This document shows, in pieces, positions 59,792 through 64,000 of a stretch of DNA of 64,000 nt. Position numbers and translations under genes: made by a program. Every line of letters begins with the position of its first letter. Positions within the stretch are counted from its first letter, which is position 1. Source of the stretch: Paenibacillus aceris. GTDB taxonomy: Bacteria; Bacillota; Bacilli; Paenibacillales; NBRC-103111. The DNA is taken from assembly GCF_017874035.1 (NCBI RefSeq), contig NZ_JAGGKV010000017.1, positions 87,329-151,328 of the forward strand, in the 5' to 3' direction. The notes under the pieces were generated by a model. It saw only the letters and a program-made list of their open reading frames with translations, searched no databases and was not told the DNA's origin.

Positions 59792-62578
59792 TCAGCCCGT
59801 ATTTCTCAGCCCAGCTGCAATTCCGTTAATCGTAAGCAGCACTTCACGCAGCAGTATCGCGTCGTCCTCATTGTTTTCACGGAGTGCACGAAGCTCTGTA
59901 AGCAGTTCAACTTGCATGTAGCTTAACGGATCAACGTATGGGTTACGGAGACGGATAGACTCCTGAATCACAGGAACATTGTCCAAAATCTCTTGTTGCC
60001 CTGTAATTTGCAAAATAATCGATGAAGTTAATTCATATTCTTCCCTAATGAGGTTGAAAATACGCTCTGCAATCGCCGATTCCTTAACAAGATTTCCGTA
60101 TTCCTTAGCAATTTGCAGATCCGCTTTGGCAAGCGCCATTTGCAGATTATCAATCATCGTGCGGAAGAAGGACCAATCTTCATACATCTCTTTTAAAATG
60201 TCTAGATTCGCTGCATTCCCTTGATAAAAGCTTTGCAGACCAGTACCAGCCGCATACCAAGCAGGAAGCAAATAGCGCGTTTGCGTCCATGAGAATACCC
60301 ACGGAATCGCGCGCAAATCTTCGAATCTGTCACTATTTTTACGCTTGGATGGACGTGATCCGATGTTCAGCTCGCCAATCTCAGGAAGCGGAGTCGATTC
60401 TTTAAAGAACGTTAAGAAGTCTTCATCGCGGAAAATAAGATCCTGATATTTCGTCTGCGCTTGTTCCGAAATACCGCGCATAATGTTCTCCCATTTGTCT
60501 TCTTGTGAAAGTCTTTGTGGAGAACGCGATAATTTGGATGCTGTAATCAACGCGAATGTAGCCTGCTCTAAGCTCCGGTATGCGATCCCTTGCAAGGAAT
60601 AGCGGGAGGACAATACCTCGCCTTGCTCCGTGATTTTGATGCCACCGCCAAGCGTTTCAACCGGCTGAGCGAGGATACTGCGATTGAGCGGCATTCCGCC
60701 GCGCCCCAGCGCACCGCCACGGCCATGGAAAAACTTCAGCTTCACGCCGAATTTTTTGGCTGCTTCCGTAATATCCTGAAGCGCCATACGAAGCTCCCAG
60801 TTCGCTGTGATCACTCCGCCGTCTTTGTTGCTATCCGAATAGCCCAGCATGATTTCATGTAACTGAGTCACAGGGTCAAGACTATCACGATAAGCAGGGA
60901 TAGCTAACAATGTGCTCATAATGCCAGGTGCCGCGTGCAAATCATCAATCGTTTCAAAAAGAGGTACTGATTGCAGCGTGCTCGTCACAGAGCCATCGCT
61001 CTCTTTGCGGTATAGACCGGCTTCTTTCGCAAAAACAACAACCTCCAAAAGATCACTAGCCCCTTGTGTCATACTAATGAGGTAGCTATTGATACAGTTG
61101 CGGCCGAACTCCTTCTGCGCTTTGCCTACCGTACGATAAACATCTAAGCACTCCTTCGTACCTTCGGAGTAATCCAAATACGTAGAAGTGATTGGTCTTG
61201 GATCATTCAGTACATCGGTTAGAAGAGAGATTTTCTCCTCTTCAGACAGTTTGCTGTAATCACTTGTAATGCCCATTTTCGCCAAAATCTCCGTCATGGC
61301 AGCTTCGTGCTCTTTACTATGCTGTCTAATATCCAGAGCGGCTAGGTGGAAGCCGAAAAGCTCCACTTGACGGATCAGCTTTTTAATATATTTGTCAGCT
61401 ACGTAATCTGCATAATGTGATCTCAAGCTGGCATCGATAATTTGCAAATCACTAATAAACTCGTCAGGGCTGTTATACTTTTGGCTTGTAGGCACGTTAG
61501 GATTGCCTGTATTGTGAACCTTTTCGATCATATATGTTGTTTTGATACGGTATGGCTCTTTCTCATTACGCCATACATCCTGCACATTGCCAAGAGCTTC
61601 ACGATCGCTTTGGATGGAATCTAACAAAGCATCACTAACTGTGACAATGTTTTTGCTGAAGCTCATATGCTCCAATGTGTCCTTCAGAACTTCTTCATAT
61701 TTCTGCAGAGCCAACTGACGATGCAGCCCTAATGTCTCCCAAGTTACATTTGCTCTAACGGACGGGTTACCATCACGGTCTCCACCGATCCATGAACCGA
61801 ATTTCAAGAAAGATGGCACATGCCATGTATCCTGCGGGTAATATTTATTTAAGCAACGCTCCAACTCATGATAAATCTCCGGCAGTACATCAAACAAAGT
61901 TTCGTCAAAATAGTACAAGCCGTTGCGAACTTCATCGATTACCGTCGGTTTGCGATCACGCAGCTCGTCCGTTTGCCAAAGATTCAGCACCTCGCCTAGC
62001 AGCTTCTCACGCAACTGTTCACGCTCACGAGAAGTCAGCATCGGGTTATCAAGCTTCATCATATCTTCAGAAATACGCAGATTTATATCTAGCACCGCTC
62101 TGCGCATAGCTTCTGTTGGATGTGCTGTCATCACAAGCTCCAAAGAAATAGCTTTAAGAATTTCCTGTACTTCTTCAAAAGGAACATGATTATTTCTCAG
62201 TTCCTGCACAATACTTTCAATAGAACCTGGCTGAACGGATTCACCGGAAGAACGCTCGTAATCTCTTTTACGACGGATCCGATGATTCTGCTCTGCGATA
62301 TTAACAAGCTGGAAGTAAATAGCGAAGGCCCGAATCACTTGATGACGAATTTCCGGATCTAGCGAAGAGATCGTTGTCTTGAATTCATCATAGATTTCGA
62401 TGACATAGTGTGCTCTTAAAGACTTACTCATCTCACGAATTTTCTCAACAACATCAAGAAGATCATTACCGCCCTGATGTACCAGAACTTCACCCAGTAT
62501 GTGGCCCAAGAAGCGTACGTCCCTGCGCAGCAGATTATTCGTTCCTTGCTTTTGTAGGCCGATTACATTCTCTAACAT
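59792..62578 (-). CDS. ppc: Phosphoenolpyruvate carboxylase
   Basis: A 928-residue enzyme that carboxylates PEP to oxaloacetate for anaplerosis. Catalytic motifs are present: TAHPTEAMRR (histidine near residue 150), GYSDSNKDGG, and FHGRGGALGRGG near residue 630. The C-terminal allosteric and structural segment ends RNTG-like (GIAAGLRNTG). The ATG at 62578 has GGTGGAGAG upstream, so a five-codon extension from 62593 is rejected. It is a single gene with its own terminator. The length is normal for the bacterial family. Confidence 0.97.
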   Translation of the reverse strand: MLENVIGLQKQGTNNLLRRDVRFLGHILGEVLVHQGGNDLLDVVEKIREMSKSLRAHYVIEIYDEFKTTISSLDPEIRHQVIRAFAIYFQLVNIAEQNHRIRRKRDYERSSGESVQPGSIESIVQELRNNHVPFEEVQEILKAISLELVMTAHPTEAMRRAVLDINLRISEDMMKLDNPMLTSREREQLREKLLGEVLNLWQTDELRDRKPTVIDEVRNGLYYFDETLFDVLPEIYHELERCLNKYYPQDTWHVPSFLKFGSWIGGDRDGNPSVRANVTWETLGLHRQLALQKYEEVLKDTLEHMSFSKNIVTVSDALLDSIQSDREALGNVQDVWRNEKEPYRIKTTYMIEKVHNTGNPNVPTSQKYNSPDEFISDLQIIDASLRSHYADYVADKYIKKLIRQVELFGFHLAALDIRQHSKEHEAAMTEILAKMGITSDYSKLSEEEKISLLTDVLNDPRPITSTYLDYSEGTKECLDVYRTVGKAQKEFGRNCINSYLISMTQGASDLLEVVVFAKEAGLYRKESDGSVTSTLQSVPLFETIDDLHAAPGIMSTLLAIPAYRDSLDPVTQLHEIMLGYSDSNKDGGVITANWELRMALQDITEAAKKFGVKLKFFHGRGGALGRGGMPLNRSILAQPVETLGGGIKITEQGEVLSSRYSLQGIAYRSLEQATFALITASKLSRSPQRLSQEDKWENIMRGISEQAQTKYQDLIFRDEDFLTFFKESTPLPEIGELNIGSRPSKRKNSDRFEDLRAIPWVFSWTQTRYLLPAWYAAGTGLQSFYQGNAANLDILKEMYEDWSFFRTMIDNLQMALAKADLQIAKEYGNLVKESAIAERIFNLIREEYELTSSIILQITGQQEILDNVPVIQESIRLRNPYVDPLSYMQVELLTELRALRENNEDDAILLREVLLTINGIAAGLRNTG

Positions 62579-62810
62579 AACTCTCCACCTCATCTATTCA
62601 CTATGTTGCATTAATGCTTCTCTCTATAAAAGCTAGACGCTAGAAAAACTTATTTCAGAATATTTTACCACAATCCGTCCTTTGCATATAGTATTAAAAT
62701 AAAAAAAGACCCTCTTTGGCCATGGTAATTACTGTATGCTGTGAAAGGACACTTGTCCCTGTCCACTGTAATATAAGTCCAATTCATTCAGTTTCTTATA
62801 ATGATTAAAC

Positions 62811-62840
62811 AAAAAAGACCACCCGAGGGTGATCTCTTTT
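62811..62840 (-). terminator. Intrinsic terminator of the rRNA-tRNA operon
   Basis: AAAAGAGATCACCC/GGGTGGTCTTTT hairpin with a TCG loop and a T6 run in the leftward direction, a few bases past the last tRNA. Confidence 0.9.
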
Positions 62841-62845
62841 GTTAA

Positions 62846-62916
62846 AGCGGGTGATGGGAATCGAACCCACGCTACCAGCTTGGAAGGCTGAAGTTCTACC
62901 ATTGAACTACACCCGC
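62846..62916 (-). tRNA. tRNA-Gly (anticodon TCC)
   Basis: A 71-base cloverleaf with a GCGGGTG acceptor stem, loop CTTCCAA and T-arm GGTTCGATTCC. CCA is not encoded. Confidence 0.96.
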
Positions 62917-62923
62917 GCGTATA

Positions 62924-62997
62924 TCGGGACGACACGATTTGAACATGCGACCCCCTGCTCCCAAAGCAGGTGCTCTACCAAGCTGAGCTACGTCCCG
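62924..62997 (-). tRNA. tRNA-Pro (anticodon TGG)
   Basis: CGGGACG acceptor stem, anticodon loop TTTGGGA between CCTGC and GCAGG, and T-arm GTTCAAATC. CCA is not encoded. Confidence 0.96.
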
Positions 62998-63020
62998 ATA
63001 CGAGTATAACTTATAAAAGA

Positions 63021-63097
63021 TGGCGCGCCCTGAGAGATTCGAACTCCCGACCTTTTGATTCGTAGTCAAATACTCTATCCAGCTGAGCTAAGGGCGC
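63021..63097 (-). tRNA. tRNA-Arg (anticodon ACG)
   Basis: GCGCCCT acceptor stem, anticodon loop CTACGAA between TTTGA and TCAAA, and encoded CCA. Confidence 0.96.
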
Positions 63098-63106
63098 ATA
63101 AAAATT

Positions 63107-63181
63107 TGGAGCGGAAGACGGGGATCGAACCCGCGACCCTCGCCTTGGCAAGGCGATGCTCTACCGCTGAGCCACTTCCGC
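63107..63181 (-). tRNA. tRNA-Gly (anticodon GCC)
   Basis: GCGGAAG acceptor stem, anticodon loop TTGCCAA between TCGCC and GGCGA, and encoded CCA. Confidence 0.96.
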
Positions 63182-63219
63182 AGGGTACCTCAGAAGTATG
63201 AATACAACTGAGGATTTAA

Positions 63220-63299
63220 TGCGCGTAGAGGGACTTGAACCCCCACGGTCGCCCGCTAGATCCTAAGTCTAGTGCGTCTGCCAATTCCGCCATACGCGC
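63220..63299 (-). tRNA. tRNA-Leu (anticodon TAG)
   Basis: A class II tRNA with a variable arm. It has a GCGCGTA acceptor stem and anticodon loop CTTAGGA between CTAGA and TCTAG. CCA is not encoded. Confidence 0.96.
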
Positions 63300-63318
63300 A
63301 TGCTGTAAATAAGGCAAA

Positions 63319-63394
63319 TGGTGAGTCATGTAGGATTCGAACCTACGACACCCTGATTAAAAGTCAGGTGCTCTACCAACTGAGCTAATGACTC
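63319..63394 (-). tRNA. tRNA-Lys (anticodon TTT)
   Basis: GAGTCAT acceptor stem, anticodon loop CTTTTAA between CCTGA and TCAGG, and encoded CCA. Confidence 0.96.
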
Positions 63395-63404
63395 AAGAAA
63401 GGAA

Positions 63405-63476
63405 CTGGGGATCAAGGATTTGAACCTTGGCATGACGGAGTCAAAGTCCGTTGCCTTACCGCTTGGCTAATCCCCA
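63405..63476 (-). tRNA. tRNA-Gln (anticodon TTG)
   Basis: TGGGGAT acceptor stem and anticodon loop CTTTGAC between ACGGA and TCCGT. CCA is not encoded. Confidence 0.96.
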
Positions 63477-63484
63477 ATAAAACA

Positions 63485-63557
<73 letters not shown>

Positions 63558-63569
63558 ATATGAAGTTAA

Positions 63570-63645
63570 TGGTGGAGGCTGACGGGATCGAACCGCCGAC
63601 CCTCTGCTTGTAAGGCAGATGCTCTCCCAGCTGAGCTAAGCCTCC
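63570..63645 (-). tRNA. tRNA-Val (anticodon TAC)
   Basis: GGAGGCT acceptor stem, anticodon loop CTTACAA between TCTGC and GCAGA, and encoded CCA. Confidence 0.96.
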
Positions 63646-63660
63646 ATGGGATATACATGA

Positions 63661-63735
63661 TGGTGACCCGTAGGGGACTCGAACCCCTGTTACCTCCGTG
63701 AAAGGGAGGTGTCTTAACCACTTGACCAACGGGCC
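63661..63735 (-). tRNA. tRNA-Glu (anticodon TTC)
   Basis: GGCCCGT acceptor stem with one G-T pair, anticodon loop CTTTCAC between CCTCC and GGAGG, and encoded CCA. Confidence 0.96.
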
Positions 63736-63749
63736 TTACTAAAACTTAC

Positions 63750-63825
63750 TGGAGCTTCCAACCGGAATCGAACCGGTGACCTCATCCTTACCATGGATGC
63801 ACTCTACCGACTGAGCTATGGAAGC
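63750..63825 (-). tRNA. tRNA-Thr (anticodon GGT)
   Basis: GCTTCCA acceptor stem, anticodon loop ATGGTAA between CATCC and GGATG, and encoded CCA. Confidence 0.96.
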
Positions 63826-63827
63826 AA

Positions 63828-63903
63828 TGGCTCCCCGAACAGGACTCGAACCTGTGACAACTCGATTAACAGTCGAGTGCTCTACCAACTGAGCTATCAG
63901 GGA
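63828..63903 (-). tRNA. tRNA-Asn (anticodon GTT)
   Basis: TCCCTGA acceptor stem, anticodon loop CTGTTAA between CTCGA and TCGAG, and encoded CCA. It is the first tRNA after the 5S gene. Confidence 0.96.
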
Positions 63904-63907
63904 AAAC

Positions 63908-64000
63908 TGCTTGGCAACGTTCTACTCTCCCAGAACCCTGCGGTTCAAGTACCATCGACGCTGGAGGGCTTAACGGTCGTGTTCGAGATGGGAACGCGTG
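63908..64000 (-). rRNA. rrf: 5S ribosomal RNA, 3' part
   Basis: Leftward strand. The edge of the window cuts into ACGCGTTCCCATCTCGAACA, followed by CCGTTAAGCCCTCCAGCG and the 3' end GTAGAACGTTGCCAAGCAG, all typical of Firmicute 5S rRNA. The 5' part and presumably the 23S and 16S genes lie beyond 64000. The operon continues without interruption into the twelve tRNAs. Confidence 0.95.

Noticed and set aside
59526..59921. 131-codon rightward frame past sigW
   Set aside because: It has no ribosome binding site, crosses the ppc terminator and becomes antisense to ppc.
62699..62730. Possible terminator at the A-rich stretch upstream of ppc
   Set aside because: A T-run is present on the leftward strand, but no stable hairpin precedes it.

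Overview
The window looks like a chromosomal segment of a spore-forming member of the Bacillales, most probably a Paenibacillus or close relative. This is an inference from the conserved order sigW-rsiW-cdaA-cdaR-glmM-glmS, many AraC, YesM and YesN type regulators, a secreted protein with a copper-amine-oxidase-like stalk domain, a GerA germination-protein remnant, roughly balanced base composition, and strong AGGAGG-type ribosome binding sites. No phage, insertion sequence or CRISPR array was seen.

Layout. 1-6.2 kb: carbohydrate-type regulation and oxidoreductases, with a membrane-bound AraC regulator and an AraC regulator divergent from a Gfo/Idh/MocA oxidoreductase and a TIM-barrel isomerase. 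6.2-15.7 kb: assorted single genes (DUF2935, ArsR plus AHSA1, a secreted phosphodiester glycosidase, an ABC-F protein, a short Ppx/GppA-like protein, an MDR oxidoreductase), two gene remnants, an intergenic repeat cluster and a nested tandem repeat. 16-31.5 kb: a potassium island. It holds RNase J, kdpE, a split kdpD with a doubled sensor head, kdpC, B, A and F, a 28-residue membrane protein, a Rossmann-like protein, a c-di-AMP riboswitch in front of an unknown gene, an unknown gene with the same promoter architecture as kdp, and kimA. 31.6-46.3 kb: a glycoside utilisation locus with a GH4 glycosidase, three SDRs, a zinc alcohol dehydrogenase, a TIM-barrel isomerase, a sugar-acid dehydratase, an ABC importer and a YesM/YesN pair. 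46.4-51.2 kb: an SDR, two TetR regulators, an old-yellow-enzyme family protein and an MFS exporter. 52-59.5 kb: glmS with its ribozyme, glmM, cdaR, cdaA, rsiW and sigW. 59.8-62.6 kb: ppc. 62.8-64 kb: twelve tRNA genes and the 3' part of a 5S rRNA, the tail of an rRNA operon running in from beyond the right edge.

How the genes fit together. Cyclic di-AMP is the main thread. CdaA makes it, the riboswitch at 28.6-28.8 kb senses it, and the Usp part of KdpD and KimA are from families known to respond to it. The most notable observation is that the kdp promoter and the promoter of an uncharacterised 174-residue gene share a 42-bp composite element. It has T-rich heptamers at identical positions, with a -10 box at the same distance, and resembles the KdpE operator of E. 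coli as remembered. Next to it, a classic c-di-AMP aptamer with an intrinsic terminator precedes a 155-residue protein of unknown function. These unknown genes are the best candidates in the window for an undescribed part of potassium homeostasis.
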